The position numbers were made by a program, and so were the translations under genes. This document shows, in pieces, positions 35,276 to 45,542 of a stretch of 64,000 nt of DNA. The notes beneath the pieces are model-generated. The model searched no databases. It was not told the origin of the DNA and worked only from the letters and a program-made list of their open reading frames with translations. How positions within the stretch are numbered: the first letter of the stretch is position 1; each line of letters begins with the position of its first letter. This DNA comes from JAEUMG01 sp046349315 (lineage in GTDB: Bacteria > Pseudomonadota > Alphaproteobacteria > Rhizobiales > Aestuariivirgaceae), in contig JAXMCQ010000013.1 of NCBI GenBank assembly GCA_046349315.1, positions 1 to 64,000 on the forward strand, read 5' to 3'.

Positions 35276-35800
35276 ATGGCGCCCTTCACCGCAAATCCCC
35301 GCCGCTTCGATCCCTACAAAAACTTCAAGTTCCGCGTGAAATGGGATGGCCGCTATGTCGCGGGCATATCCAAGGTCGGCGCGCTCAAACGCACCACCGA
35401 GGTGGTCGAACACCGCGAGGGCGGCGACCCCTCGACCGGGCGCAAGTCTCCCGGGCGAACGAAGTATGAGGCGATCACGCTCGAGCGCGGCGTGACCCAT
35501 GATCTCGAATTCGAGCAATGGGCCAACAAGATATGGAATTTCGGCGCAGGTTTCGGATCGGAAGTTTCGCTCGCCGATTTCCGCAAGGATGTGATCCTCG
35601 ACATATTCAACGAGGCCGGAGAGAAGGTTCTCTCGTATCACATCTATCGCTGCTGGGTGTCCGAATTCCAGTCCCTGCCCGACCTCGATGCCAATGCCAA
35701 TGCGGTGGCAATCCAGACCATCAAGCTCGAAAACGAGGGCTGGCTGCGCGATGTCGCGGTGGTCGAGCCGGCTGAGCCGAGCTTCACGGTGCCGGCCTGA
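35276..35800 (+). CDS. Contractile injection system tube protein (T4 gp19-like)
   Basis: This 174-residue inner-tube protein of the gp19/conserved phage tail-region family has NPRRFDPYKNFKFRVKWDGR at the start, then TEVVEHREGGDPS and a C-terminal IQTIKLENEGWLRD. These are strand-rich segments typical of tube monomers that stack as hexamers. It lies 12 bases after the sheath stop, the usual sheath-tube order. The gene is intact and fits the cargo-carrying lumen component of the particle. Confidence 0.94.
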   Translation: MAPFTANPRRFDPYKNFKFRVKWDGRYVAGISKVGALKRTTEVVEHREGGDPSTGRKSPGRTKYEAITLERGVTHDLEFEQWANKIWNFGAGFGSEVSLADFRKDVILDIFNEAGEKVLSYHIYRCWVSEFQSLPDLDANANAVAIQTIKLENEGWLRDVAVVEPAEPSFTVPA

Positions 35801-35844
35801 GGCGGCGATAGTCTCCGCGCGGGGCGGCAGGAGATCGAACCCCG

Positions 35845-36687
35845 ATGACGCAATCGTTCAAAGTCGAGTTATCGCACGGGCTTCTCACCGCAGGGCAGCG
35901 CCATACCTTGGCGGAACTGCGCGATGCCACCGGCCATGACGAGGCAATGCTTGCAGATCTCGGCAGGCACGCGACGCCGGCTGAGCGCGTGAGTGCCATC
36001 CTTGCGGCATTGGTGTTGCGCATCGGCGAGATCGGTTCTCCCACGATGCAACAAGTCCTCGAATTGACGGCCGGCGACCGGGAGCGCCTGCTTCTGGCAC
36101 TCTGCGAAAGACTCCTCGGGCCGGAGATCGATCTGGTCGCGAGATGCCCGTCATGCGGCGAGGTGGCGGAGCTATCGGTCCGATTTGCCGAAATCATGGC
36201 CGGGCATCCCGCCACCAGAGTTTCCGCCGATGTGAACGTGGATCTCGACGCCGCTGGTGAGACTTGGGTGGCGTGCCTGCGGCCGCCCACGGGCGCAGAC
36301 CTCGAATACGCGGCACGCAACCGACCTCGGGGTGCACGCCAGCTCATCACCAGTTGCGTGGTGGAACTCACAGATCCTTCGGCCAGGCACGTGATTCCGA
36401 GTGCCCTTCCGGCGGCGTGCGAGTCTCAAGCCGCCGACGCTCTCTTGGCACTCGATCCTGCTGCCGAGACGCGTATCGAGGCCGAATGCCCCAGCTGTGG
36501 GCAACCGATCGATGCGCTTCTCGATGGTTACGCGCTCCTGCAAAACGGCATAGGCGGTTCGCAACGCGTGTATGACGACGTGCTTCGCATGGCGCGCACC
36601 TATCACTGGAGCGAGGCCGAAATACTCTCCCTGCCGCTGCGCCGCCGCCGTCACTATCTGGCGATCGCCGCCGAGGCCGGCCCATGA
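35845..36687 (+). CDS. T4-type baseplate hub assembly chaperone-like protein
   Basis: This 280-residue protein has two Cys pairs, CPSCGEV near residue 101 and CPSCGQPI near residue 215, which look like zinc knuckles. It ends ARTYHWSEAEILSLPLRRRRHYL, the C-terminal pattern I associate with the T4_baseplate family found beside tail tubes in eCIS loci. Its likely role is to help assemble the hub rather than to stay in the particle. The next gene overlaps its stop as ATGA. The family call rests on these motifs and on gene order. Confidence 0.7.
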   Translation: MTQSFKVELSHGLLTAGQRHTLAELRDATGHDEAMLADLGRHATPAERVSAILAALVLRIGEIGSPTMQQVLELTAGDRERLLLALCERLLGPEIDLVARCPSCGEVAELSVRFAEIMAGHPATRVSADVNVDLDAAGETWVACLRPPTGADLEYAARNRPRGARQLITSCVVELTDPSARHVIPSALPAACESQAADALLALDPAAETRIEAECPSCGQPIDALLDGYALLQNGIGGSQRVYDDVLRMARTYHWSEAEILSLPLRRRRHYLAIAAEAGP

Positions 36688-37433
36688 GCAATTTCGCCGA
36701 GCGTCTCGTGGCCCGCAGCGCCGGCACGCCGCCAGGACCTGGTATCTCGGTTCTTGCCCCGCGTCCGATGTCGCGCTTCGAGGCGGTCGCCGGCATCGAA
36801 GTCGAGGAGGCCGTCAGGCCTGTTCTCGCCCCGCCGCAGGCGGACCGCCGCATCACGCAACCCCAAACCGACCACGCTTTCCCGAAGACGGCTGCGCGGT
36901 CGGTGCCGCGCGAAACCTCGACTCCGCATTTGCATGCAGGGCGACGCGGGGTCGAACCAACGCCACACAAGCCGACCGCACCGCACATGCCGGTGTCGAG
37001 TGAAAGCGAAGTAACAACGGATCATGCGATCCCAGACGTCGCCAGGTCTGTTGAAGACGAAACGCCGAAGCAGATCACGCAGTCCGCCGACTTCGGTGAA
37101 AACGCACCCTTGCCGCAACATATTGCCACCGATGTCCGGGGTCTCGGTTTGGAGGAGGAGACGCAAACGGTGGAACCCCCTCCTCCGCCGGCCCTCGGCC
37201 GGAAATTCGAGTTTGAGGTCGCCCGCTCCGGCCGGCCGTCAAGGGCCGCAGGACACGCTTATGCCAGCGGCGAGGAGAAATCCGGCCAGCCGCCGTCGCC
37301 GACAATTTCGATCGGCAAGATTGAAGTGCAGTTTCTTCCGCAGGAGGCGCGCATTTCGGCACCGCGACCGCAGCCGGAACGAACGCGCGGTTTTGAGGCT
37401 TATGCACGCGCCAGGCGCGGCGAGCCCAGATAG
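36684..37433 (+). CDS. Proline-rich, probably disordered eCIS-linked protein
   Basis: This 249-residue protein of low complexity is rich in Pro, Ala, Arg and Glu, with no membrane segment or signal peptide. Only the last third has a recognisable short motif, PTISIGKIEVQFLP, which resembles a strand found in similarly placed proteins of tail-like loci. It starts with an ATGA overlap and lies 9 bases before the cap-protein gene, so it is made with the structural genes. It is probably an adaptor or assembly protein; no function can be assigned. Confidence 0.65.
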   Translation: MSNFAERLVARSAGTPPGPGISVLAPRPMSRFEAVAGIEVEEAVRPVLAPPQADRRITQPQTDHAFPKTAARSVPRETSTPHLHAGRRGVEPTPHKPTAPHMPVSSESEVTTDHAIPDVARSVEDETPKQITQSADFGENAPLPQHIATDVRGLGLEEETQTVEPPPPPALGRKFEFEVARSGRPSRAAGHAYASGEEKSGQPPSPTISIGKIEVQFLPQEARISAPRPQPERTRGFEAYARARRGEPR

Positions 37434-37442
37434 GAGCGCGCC

Positions 37443-38737
37443 TTGGCATCGCACACCGCCATCGCCGCTGTCAGCCGCACGCTTCAGACGCTTCTGCTCG
37501 ACCGCATGGTGACGGGTGCGGCGGTCACGCTTGCACCACCCGACATAGAAGTGGCGGGCGTCAATGGCGCGCGGGTCAATCTCTATTTGATGCAAGTCAT
37601 CGAGAACGCTGCGCTCAAGAACCAGGAAATCCCGGGGCAAGGTCACCCCGCCGCATATGGCCATCCGCCGCTTTCTCTCGACCTGCGCTACCTCGCGACG
37701 ACGCACAGCGCGATGGAGAACCAGGTCGGCGCCGACCTCAATGCGCAGACGATCCTTGGCGATGCCATGCGCGTGATGAATGATTTCGGCAACCGCATCG
37801 ATCATCTCGTCATCACCAATCCGGTGGCCGGAACGCCCGGCGATCCGATCCTCGATGCCGATCTCGCGCGCGAATTCGAGCGCCTCAAGATCGTGCTGCA
37901 TCCCGCCTCACTCGACGACATCACAAAAGTCTGGTCGGCAGTGTCGGGGACAAATTTCCGCCGGTCGGTGGTTTATGAAGTGACCGTTATACAAATCGAA
38001 ACTCCGGTGCCGCGCGTGCGCCCGCAGCCGGTCGAGACAAGGCGAATTTTCGTCACAGCGCGCAAGCGGCCGGAGATTGTCGATGCCTATGTTTCTCACC
38101 GCGCCCGGCGATCCGATCGGCGAGACGCGGGTGCAGATCGGCGAAGAGATCACCATCATTTCGCAAGGGCGCGCTGGCCGACCGCCTCTATGTCCGGCTC
38201 GGGTCGCCCGGGCCGATCCGCGTTTCGCCGCCAGGGCGACGGGCGCATTCGCATCATTGTCCCTGATGCGCAATATCCGATCGATCTCGATCATCCTGCG
38301 CCGCGGCCGATTCAGCCCGCCGCGCAGCTCCAGCCTGGACCGCTCGAAGTGCAAGTCATCGCGATGCATCCCGCGGCGAGCGTGCAGGGTGGCCTTGGTG
38401 GGAACGGCAATTGGCGGACTGCGGCGCTATCCGTCCAACTCATGGCTCCTGCAACTCAGTCCGCGTGTCGCGGCAGCGGTCCGCCAGCCAGGGCCGCAAC
38501 GATCTGCGTGTCACGGGTCAGCGGCTCTGGCACCCGGGTGCCCGCACCGTAGAAGTCATCATTGGCGATGCGGCCATCCCGGTACGTCCGCCGACCGCCC
38601 CGATCCCTGAGCCCGCGCAAGCCGACTGCCGTCGAGGTTCCGATGAGCGCCGCGTCCGGGCTGCTCGATATCTCGGCAATCCCCTACCCGGTCGCGGTCA
38701 GGTCGACGGCGCGCCCGCAGCCGCGATCCGGCGGTGA
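37443..38737 (+). pseudogene. DUF4255/Pvc16-like sheath cap protein, frameshifted
   Basis: The first 215 codons are an intact DUF4255 (Pvc16/Afp16 N-terminal) domain: HTAIAAVSRTLQTLLLDRM, VNLYLMQVIENAALKNQE and LDLRYLATTHSA...GDAMRVMND. This protein caps the tail and ends tube and sheath growth. After about 38,095 the reading moves between frames: TAPGDPIGETRVQIGEEIT, then ADRLYVRLGSPGPIRV, then VPDAQYPIDLD, then VTGQRLWHPGARTVEVIIG, the last resembling an IPT/TIG domain. The start is TTG 37443 with GGAG upstream. At least four indels are needed to restore one frame; the 3' end is approximate. Confidence 0.8.
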
Positions 38738-38759
38738 CTTTCGCGCTCGGGCCTTGGCG

Positions 38760-40651
38760 CTATGCCCGCACCAGAAGGGACCTCGAACCGGTGCGAGATG
38801 CGGGACACCGAACTCCATGGTCACAGCGCAATCTCGAAGTCATGGGCCTGTCGTTCGCGTGGCTTGATGCACTGCTCGCGGAGCCGGGCAGCACGGCAGC
38901 CACCAGCGCCGCGGCCGCCTATCAAGCCGCGCGCGCCGCGATGCGGGAGAGCAACCGCACCCGCCGCCATAGACAGGTTGTCGGTATTATTCGGCCTTTC
39001 TCCGTTCGATGAGGATGTTCTGATCCTTGCGCTCTCGTCGCAGCTTCGCGCTTGACCGAAGCAGACGACGCCAGATCTCGCGCGGAAGCTTGCTTGCGGG
39101 CCAATCGGCGGAGGCGGATGCCAAACTTCAAGACGGCTCGGTCCCCGCGCTCCAATGCGCCATTTCCAGCTTATCAGCGAATGCGCCGAACGGCGCTTTC
39201 ATCGATGACGCCCTTGCTCATCGAGGAGCGGGTAAACCGCTATCTGATGGGAGAAGATGCGCCCGATCAGCGCATCGTTGGTCTGGTGACGCCGGTCACC
39301 GGCGGGCCGATACCGAGGCGGCATGTGCGGGGTCGAACGGCTCGCGGGACGGCTCGGCAATGGCGCGCGCCCGCGCCACATGATCGTCGGCCCCAAGCAT
39401 GGCGGCCGCCGCGCCGCCGCCACGACGCCTCGCACGCGGCTTCGGGCTCGTCCTCGTTGAAATCGAACCGCGCACTCGGGCGGCCCAGGATCTTCTCCCC
39501 ATTCTCGCCCGAGAGGCGGCACTTGGTGGCTTTGCCTCGCGTAAAACATCGATCAGCCGGAGGGCAAACGGGTGTTCGAGGAACAGCTCGGCTGGTTCGA
39601 TGGACTGGTGATCGCGATTGCCGGGGCGCGGCACGATCTTGCCTTCGAAGTGCCATTGCTGCGGCTCGATCCGCTCGACGTCGAGGACCGCATGCAGCTG
39701 GCTCGAGGTACTGGGGCCGCACCCGGCGGATGTGCACAACACCCTCACCACGGTCGCGGCACAGTTCAAGTTCGGACCCGCGCGATCGCGGCTGCGGCTG
39801 CGGAAGGCGGTGATCTATGGCAGGCTTGCCGAGAACGTGCGAGCCGCGAACTCGAGGAGCTCGCCGATCGCATCGTGCCGCGCGCGCTTCGCCTGGGACG
39901 ACATCGTGCTGCCGGCTGACGTGTTGCACGATCTCAAGGCAGCGGCCGCCCAGATGCGCTATCAGGCGCTGGTCTATGGCGCGCACGGCTTTGCCCGAAA
40001 ATATCCGCGCAGCCGCGGCATCTCGGTGCTGCTGTCGGGGCCGAGCGGCGTGGGCAAGACCATGGCCGCGGAGGTCGTGGCCAATGATCTCGCGCTCGAT
40101 CTCTACCGAGATCTTTCGCGTCGTGTCGAAATATATCGGCGAGACCGAGGAGATCTGCGCGCCGTATTCGACGCCGCGGAGGCGAGCGGCGCGGTGCTGC
40201 TCTTCGATGGGCTGGCCGCGCTGCCCGGCAAGCGCAGCGATGAAGGACGGCCATGACCGCTATGCCAATATTGAAGTGAGCGCTACCTGCCACGGCGCAT
40301 GGAAAGCTATGGCGGCCTCGCCATCCTCGCCACCAACGCGAAGAACCATCTCGACGCAGCCTTCCTGCGCCGGCTACGCTATGTGATCGATGTGCCCTTC
40401 CCCGACACCGCCCGCCGCCTGATCTGGCTCAAAAGGCTTTCCACCGAAATGCCCGTGCCACGCGCTCGATTTCGATGCCCTCGCGCGGCTCGACGTCGCC
40501 GGCGGAAGCATCGCCGCCATCGCCATCAACGCCGCCTTCCTCGCCGCCGCCGATGGCGCGCCCCTCGACATGAACCACCTCGCCGCGCAGCCCGGGCGAG
40601 TTCCGCAAGCTCGACCGCGAATTGCGGCTCAACTGGATCGGGGCGACGTGA
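38760..40651 (+). pseudogene. AAA+ ATPase of contractile injection system (Afp15-like), frameshifted
   Basis: Joined frames give a tail-associated AAA+ ATPase of about 630 residues. The N-terminal marker is FGLSPFDEDVLILALSS (about 39,000), followed by LLIEERVNRYLMGEDAPDQR, the FAWDDIVLPADVLHDLKA segment and Walker A LLSGPSGVGKTMAAEVV (about 40,030). Then come KYIGETE, the HDRYANIEVS stretch, AILATNAKNHLDAAFLRRLR (sensor region) and a C-terminal RKLDRELRLNWIGAT ending at 40,651. Walker B reads LLFDGLAAL where relatives have LLFDEADAL. Such ATPases serve assembly of eCIS particles. Many indels disrupt it and the start cannot be placed. Confidence 0.8.
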
Positions 40652-40653
40652 CC

Positions 40654-40877
40654 ATGGCCCAAACTCCGTCGATCAAGGTGACCGGCACCGGCTCCGGGCG
40701 AGAAGCAGCGCAGCTTGGCCGAACGATCGGCGATGGCGTAACGGCGGCGCTCGCCGGTCGCGGTCGGCGATGCATATCGACACGCTGCGGCGAAATTGCC
40801 GGCCCGGGCGCCATGTCGATATCGCCCGCGCGCTCCGCGACGCCATTGACGGCAAGACCAAGGGCGGTCGCGGATGA
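40654..40877 (+). pseudogene. Small unknown eCIS-cluster protein, frameshifted
   Basis: ATG two bases after the ATPase stop begins MAQTPSIKVTGTGSGREAAQ and LGRTIGDGVTAALAG. After one or more shifts the frame continues MHIDTLRRN...HVDIARALRDAIDGKTKGG to a stop that overlaps the next ATG as ATGA. It would be a soluble protein of about 75 residues ending in a short helix. I do not recognise the family. Its coupled position between the ATPase and the DUF4157 gene suggests a small chaperone or adaptor, which is inference only. Confidence 0.5.
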
Positions 40878-42376
40878 GAACAGCCCTGCAATACGCTGCA
40901 CCGGCACCTGCCGCATCCGCGATACGTCCCACAATCCAGAGGAAGATGCGCATCAGTCCGGTCGACGATCCGCTGGAACGCGAGGCGGATCGCGTTGCCG
41001 ACCAGGTGGTTTCCGGCGGATTGGCTGGTGTGATCAGCGGAAATTCATCAGGCGCAGCACAACGCAAATGCGCGCAATGCAGGAGCCGAGGAAACTCCGG
41101 TATTGCGCAAAGCCGCATCGGCGGCCGTGACATCCAGACGGAGCCGCACATGCGGTTTCGGCGCTCGCGCAGAGCAGCTCGCCGCTCACTGCGCGCGGGC
41201 GCGCTTATTTCAGGCCGCGTTTCGGACGCGACTTTTCAAGTGCGTGTCCATACCAACGGTTCGGCGGCGAAGCATCGCGGGCAATCAATGCGCACGCCTG
41301 CACGCTCGGACGCGACATCGCTTTCGCTGAGGAGCAGTATCGCCCAAGATCGGAAGAGGAAGCGGTTGATCGCCCATGAATTGGCCCATGCTCGTCCATC
41401 AAGCGGACAGTTCACGGCCGGAAGCAACGCTCCGGCGCCAGCCGACGAGTCACCGGAAGCGAGCCAACCTTTTTCCCAGCTCAGTTAAATTTGTCGGATG
41501 CGATCAGTCGCCCTATTCGCTCAATTATGTGCAGACGTCCGCCATTAATGCATTTGATCAAACAAGCGGCGTGCATCAAGAACGAGGCCTTGAGACGCGA
41601 TATCCTCACTGGCGAAGGCCTGACGATCGTCTGCAATCCTGGAGGCAGAAGGAGGGAACCTGCGGCGAGACGGACGAAGCGAGCGCGCAGGTCAATCTCT
41701 TCAAACAATCCCCTGAACAGGGCCGATTGTCCCGGCAGATTGCTTCGGCCACGATATTCATGAAGTGGTGCACATGTCGCGGAACCATGGAACCCATTTC
41801 ATGGCGACCTGCCGTGGGACTGCGGCAGGGGCCTGCTATCGGCGCTGACAAACTCAAACGCGGCGATGCATCGAAATGCGATTATGAGCGAAGCTGGCTG
41901 CCTTTCGTTGGGGCTTCGCTCGGAGCCACGGAATCCCGGCAAGGGCAGCCCTGCGACCGGATACGCGCGTCTCTACCTCGGCATCGAGAAGCGCGGACCG
42001 GTGCTCGGCATCTTCCGTCCATCCCGCTCGGCATCCAGGTGTCGATCATCGGCGTGCCGCTTGCCGGACAGGGCGCCGGCTCAACGCCGGGGACCAGCAT
42101 TCCTCTCACTGATGAGTGCGCTGCGTTTCGATCCGGGAAAGGAAGGCGGCGCCTACACCTCTCACTGGACGGCGGAGCCGAAATCGCCCCGGCACCGACA
42201 AGCCGCGTCTCGGTTATGCGCTCGGTGCGCGCCTGGGCTATCGCTGGCATCTACGACGTCTCGTTCGGCGCCGGCACCGAATACGATCCGACGCGGAACG
42301 CCGGCGAGGAACGTTTCTATACTCTCGGCGCGACGTTTCAGATCGCCCCAAGATTTTATGGGATTGGCCATCATGA
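40874..42376 (+). pseudogene. DUF4157-containing putative metallopeptidase, candidate eCIS cargo (copy 1), frameshifted
   Basis: Joined frames give a DUF4157 protein: PVDDPLEREADRVADQVV, the QRKCAQC Cys motif, FRPRFGRDF...VRVHTNGSAAKHR and LIAHELAH (HExxH zinc motif, about 41,370). Further on, another frame shows HDIHEVVHMSRNHGTHF (about 41,750), a second HExxH. The C-terminal third is beta-rich and Gly/aromatic-rich (LGYALGARLGYRWH, YDVSFGAGTEYDPTRNAGEE, FYTLGATFQIAP). DUF4157 is one of the domains most tightly linked to eCIS loci and is often found in cargo. It ends in an ATGA overlap with copy 2. Several indels interrupt it. Confidence 0.72.
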
Positions 42377-44265
42377 GAGCAGTGCTGCAACGCCCCACCG
42401 AGCACCGCGCCAGTTGCGCGGCAACCCGCCGTGCAACGCAAGGGCGCGCATTGGGCCAGTCGATGATCCGTTGGAACACGAAGCCGATCGGGTGGCGGAT
42501 GCCGTCGTCGCTGGATCCCCGATCAGGAGCTATTGCCGGCACGGCACCGGGTATCGTCGCGCGCAGATGCGCGGCGTGCGAGGGCAAGGAAGAAGATCGG
42601 CATGTTCACCGCAAGACGGCAAGCCAGACGCCCACCAGTTCCCGATCCAGCGCCGGCTGCGGCCTGACCCGGGCCCTCGATCACGGCGGCTCGCCGCTCA
42701 CTGCGCGCGAACGGGCTTGTTCGAGCCCCGGTTCGGACGCGACCTGTCACCGGATTCGCGTGCACACGCGGCAGCCCGCGCCGCTGCCCACGCTGCGGCT
42801 CGCATCCAGGCTCGCGCCTATACCCGCTGAACGATATCGCCTTTTGCAGCCGGCGAGTTTTTCGCCGGCGACGCGAGACGGCCGCCGGCTGATCGCCCAT
42901 GAACTCGCTCACGTGGCGCAGCAGGCGCCGCGCATCGCGCGCCAGCCCGCCCATTCTATACCCGCACCTTCCGCGACGATGCCGGCGGCGATCCGCTCGA
43001 TTACACCGAGACCGTACAAATCGCGCCTAGCCAGACTGCGGACGGAATTGAGGGAAGCGTCGATCGCCGCGTGTCAGCGCCAGCCTCAGGAAGCCTGCCC
43101 CAGCAAACGACCCACACGGGCCGCGTGCGCCACATCCGGTTCACCCCCGATTGCAGGATCGTCGTACCCATTCCGGATTCAATTCCAGCAGCTTCAGGCC
43201 GGAGACAAGGTCAGGCATTTGCCAGTCGCCCCCAACACCACTCCCGTGAACCTGCTGCCCGCCGCGCAATTTCAGAACATCCAGGACCGGTATGTTCGGG
43301 CTCTGAACAACAGGCTCAACAACCGCTACGCGGCGCATCGCGGGTTGCAGGCAGCAATCCTGCGCCGACCGGCCGATACCAATCATCATCGAAGCCAAAA
43401 AGCTGCTGGTACTCCCGATGCAACCATCAACGTTGTCAACCGCGGTGGACGCGGCGATGCAGGCACCATCTGCGTCGGCAGCTTCAATGATGCATTTGCA
43501 ATGCACGAGGGCGGCCACCGGGCCTAGGCGCTCCCGATGAGTATCGTGGGGAATCCGCAGATCATAGCCGGGGCTATTGCGGGCGGAGAGCATTGGGAGC
43601 GCCGAGGAGCGCGAGCGTGGCGATATCTCGGCCATGGACTGGCAAGACGAATATGGCCGTTTCGCGCTGTTCCACGAACGGCACTTCCGTTTCGCGCAAG
43701 CCTTCCTGGAAGCCGTGTTGCAAGGTCAAGGCTGTTCCGTGAGCCTCGAGTCGGTTGCGAGTTCGCCGCCGGGAGTTCCGTGTCGATCTCGGATTGGGGA
43801 GTCTCGACCCGCGTTGGCGGCTCGGCTTACGCCTCTCTGTTCGTCGGCGCCGGCATTCCGCTTGAACGGCGGAGGCGGCTGAATTTTCTGTTCGGCGCCC
43901 AAGGCCAGGCTTTCTACGATCTCCAGCTCAAAGGACCAAAAGGCCTTCATGGCGGATTGCGCGTCGGTCTCGACGCGCAAACCTCGCCTGCAAATGTAGG
44001 CATTACCGAATCTGTTCGCTTCTGGCGGAGGGTTCTATCGAAGCGGCCGGTAATCCATGGTCCTTTACCGACGCGCTCACCCACCCGTCGCGGTCCTCGC
44101 TCTATGGCGAGGTTGGCGAAACCACAGGCGTGAATAGCGGCATGCTTACCAACGGTTGGGCGCTGCGCGCCGGCATCGAAGGAGCAGCAGGGCACGAGTT
44201 CACCAACGATCCAAATGCTTCGAACTGGTGGAGGGGTTGGCCTCACTGTCGGCATCAGCAAGTGA
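42373..44265 (+). pseudogene. DUF4157-containing putative metallopeptidase, candidate eCIS cargo (copy 2), frameshifted
   Basis: This is a paralogue of the preceding gene: VDDPLEHEADRVADAVV, RRCAACEGKEED, the RFGRDLS/VHTRQPA region and LIAHELAHVAQQAP (about 42,890). Downstream, across an indel at about 43,526, is MHEGGHRALGAPDEYRGE, an HExxHxxGxxD metzincin-like zinc motif in a sequence unrelated to DUF4157. The C-terminal part is again strand-rich (DWGVSTRVGGSAYASLFVGAG, LNFLFGAQGQAFYDLQLKG, GLHGGLRVGLDAQ) and ends GVGLTVGISK at 44,265. It thus appears to carry two different protease-like centres and a barrel-like tail. Frames are broken at several points. Confidence 0.72.
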
Positions 44266-44300
44266 ACCGTAGACGCGTGAAGGCCAAGCGCATCAGATAC

Positions 44301-44479
44301 CGTCATCCCGGCGAAAGCCGAACCCAATTATCCGCCTCCTCATTTCTCCCGCGCTCCGCGCGAGGGCATCACAACCACCGTCGTCGGCCCAGCGGAAGCC
44401 AGGAACCCAACTATCCGCGTGAAGATTGTCGAGGCGCCGTCACATTGAAGGATGGGTCCCGGCTTGCGCCGGGATGACG
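44301..44479. repeat. MITE-like element with terminal inverted repeats
   Basis: The left end CGTCATCCCGGCGAAAGCCG (44301-44320) and the right end, whose reverse complement starts CGTCATCCCGGCGCAAGCCG (44479-44460), form near-perfect inverted repeats about 26 bases long, each ending in ACCCA inward. Inside, AACCCAATTATCCGC (44321) is repeated as AACCCAACTATCCGC (44404). There is no coding capacity. It resembles dispersed palindromic repeats of alphaproteobacteria and separates the cargo genes from the next gene. Confidence 0.65.
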
Positions 44480-44555
44480 AAGGGTAAGAGCGAGAAGAAT
44501 TCGAAGGTCTGCATTTCTGTTGACCAAGTTCTTTTTGCTGTTCTATTCGATTCGC

Positions 44556-45298
44556 ATGGACAGCAACGCGACCATCGAACGCTGGCAGGTACCGCTTCTC
44601 GCCATCATCCTCAAACTCTTCGCCGAGATCGGGCTCAGCGAAGGCGCAACCATCGAGCGCCTGTCGAAGCCGCTCCACCGGCTTATCCTGAGCCGATTGC
44701 GAGCCGCGGAGGCAACCGTTCGGCGCCTCATCGTTGCCGCGGCCCGCGACATCGTCGTCGAGCCGAGGCCAGAGCGTCCGGCGCGGGCCGCGCCGCGAGC
44801 CGTCGACCAGGACAATAAGGAACCAGATCCCCCGCCGAGGCCAAGCCCAAGCACAAGCGCCGCCCCTTGTTCAACCTGTTCGACGCGCTCAAGCGCCAGG
44901 TCCGCATCTTCAAGAAGAAACGCCGCAAATTAAACCCCCGCATCACCCACTTTCATCACGATCCGCGAATCCCAGAATTCCTCCGTGCCCAGCCCGCCGT
45001 TCCCGCAGCGCCTGTCGTAGAAGAGAGGGTCGATGACGGTACCGTCAGTGCCAGGCACCTGATCCGCCGCCTCCATGCCGTCATCGATGCGGTGAGAGAC
45101 ATCAAGCGCCACGCCGAGCGCTATGCGCGCTGGCGGGACAAGCCCTATGAAGAGCGCCATCCGCAACGGCGATCCGCCTTGCGCTTCGGCCGGCCACCGG
45201 GCTTTCGCCAGCGCAGCATCCACGAGGTCGACGACATTCTCAAAGAATGTCACTGGCTCGCCCTCAAAGCCGAGCACCAGCTCTACGACACGTCGTGA
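44556..45298 (+). pseudogene. Hypothetical protein of a Rhizobiales-type family, one frameshift
   Basis: ATG 44556 opens MDSNATIERWQVPLLAIILK. The N-terminal 70 residues are helical and Ala/Leu/Arg-rich. After one shift at about 44,825 the chain continues KPKHKRRPLFNLFDALKRQ, a basic block, ARHLIRRLHAVIDAVRDIKR and a C-terminal FGRPPGFRQRSIHEVDDILK...ECHWLALKAEHQ to TGA 45,298. I associate this helical, Arg-rich layout with an uncharacterised family common in Rhizobiales chromosomes (recollection, not checked). It is probably unrelated to the injection system, although it sits inside the cluster. The 45,299-45,542 gap after it holds nothing I can identify. Confidence 0.6.
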
Positions 45299-45542
45299 GA
45301 GTCTCGACAATTCGCATCGAATATCGAAGCATCCTTGTCGCTCGCGGCAATGCGAACGCATGCCCAGCCTTAACCTATTCTCGATCGGCACACTTGCCCT
45401 GGCGAGACCGAGCTGGCGTTAATCGATTTCGCTCGGGGCTCTTCAAGAGGCGAAACACCGAAATTCATCTACTCACGGCTGCAGGTCTGTGTTAGCCTAA
45501 CGTCTGGTTTCCTTGGGGCGGCCTATCCAAGGGGTTAACCAG

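Noticed and set aside
33134..35641. Very long open frame on the minus strand opposite the sheath and tube genes
   Set aside because: It is the antisense shadow of GC-rich codons; its protein is Arg/Gly-rich with no recognisable domain, and the plus strand encodes clear sheath and tube proteins.
38095..44265. Programmed ribosomal frameshifting as the reason for the broken frames
   Set aside because: There are many shifts per gene in both directions without a shared slippery sequence, and unrelated metabolic genes further on show the same pattern.
38095..44265. Disruption by an insertion sequence
   Set aside because: No transposase reading or matching terminal repeats were found in this stretch; the only inverted-repeat element lies at its right edge and is non-coding.
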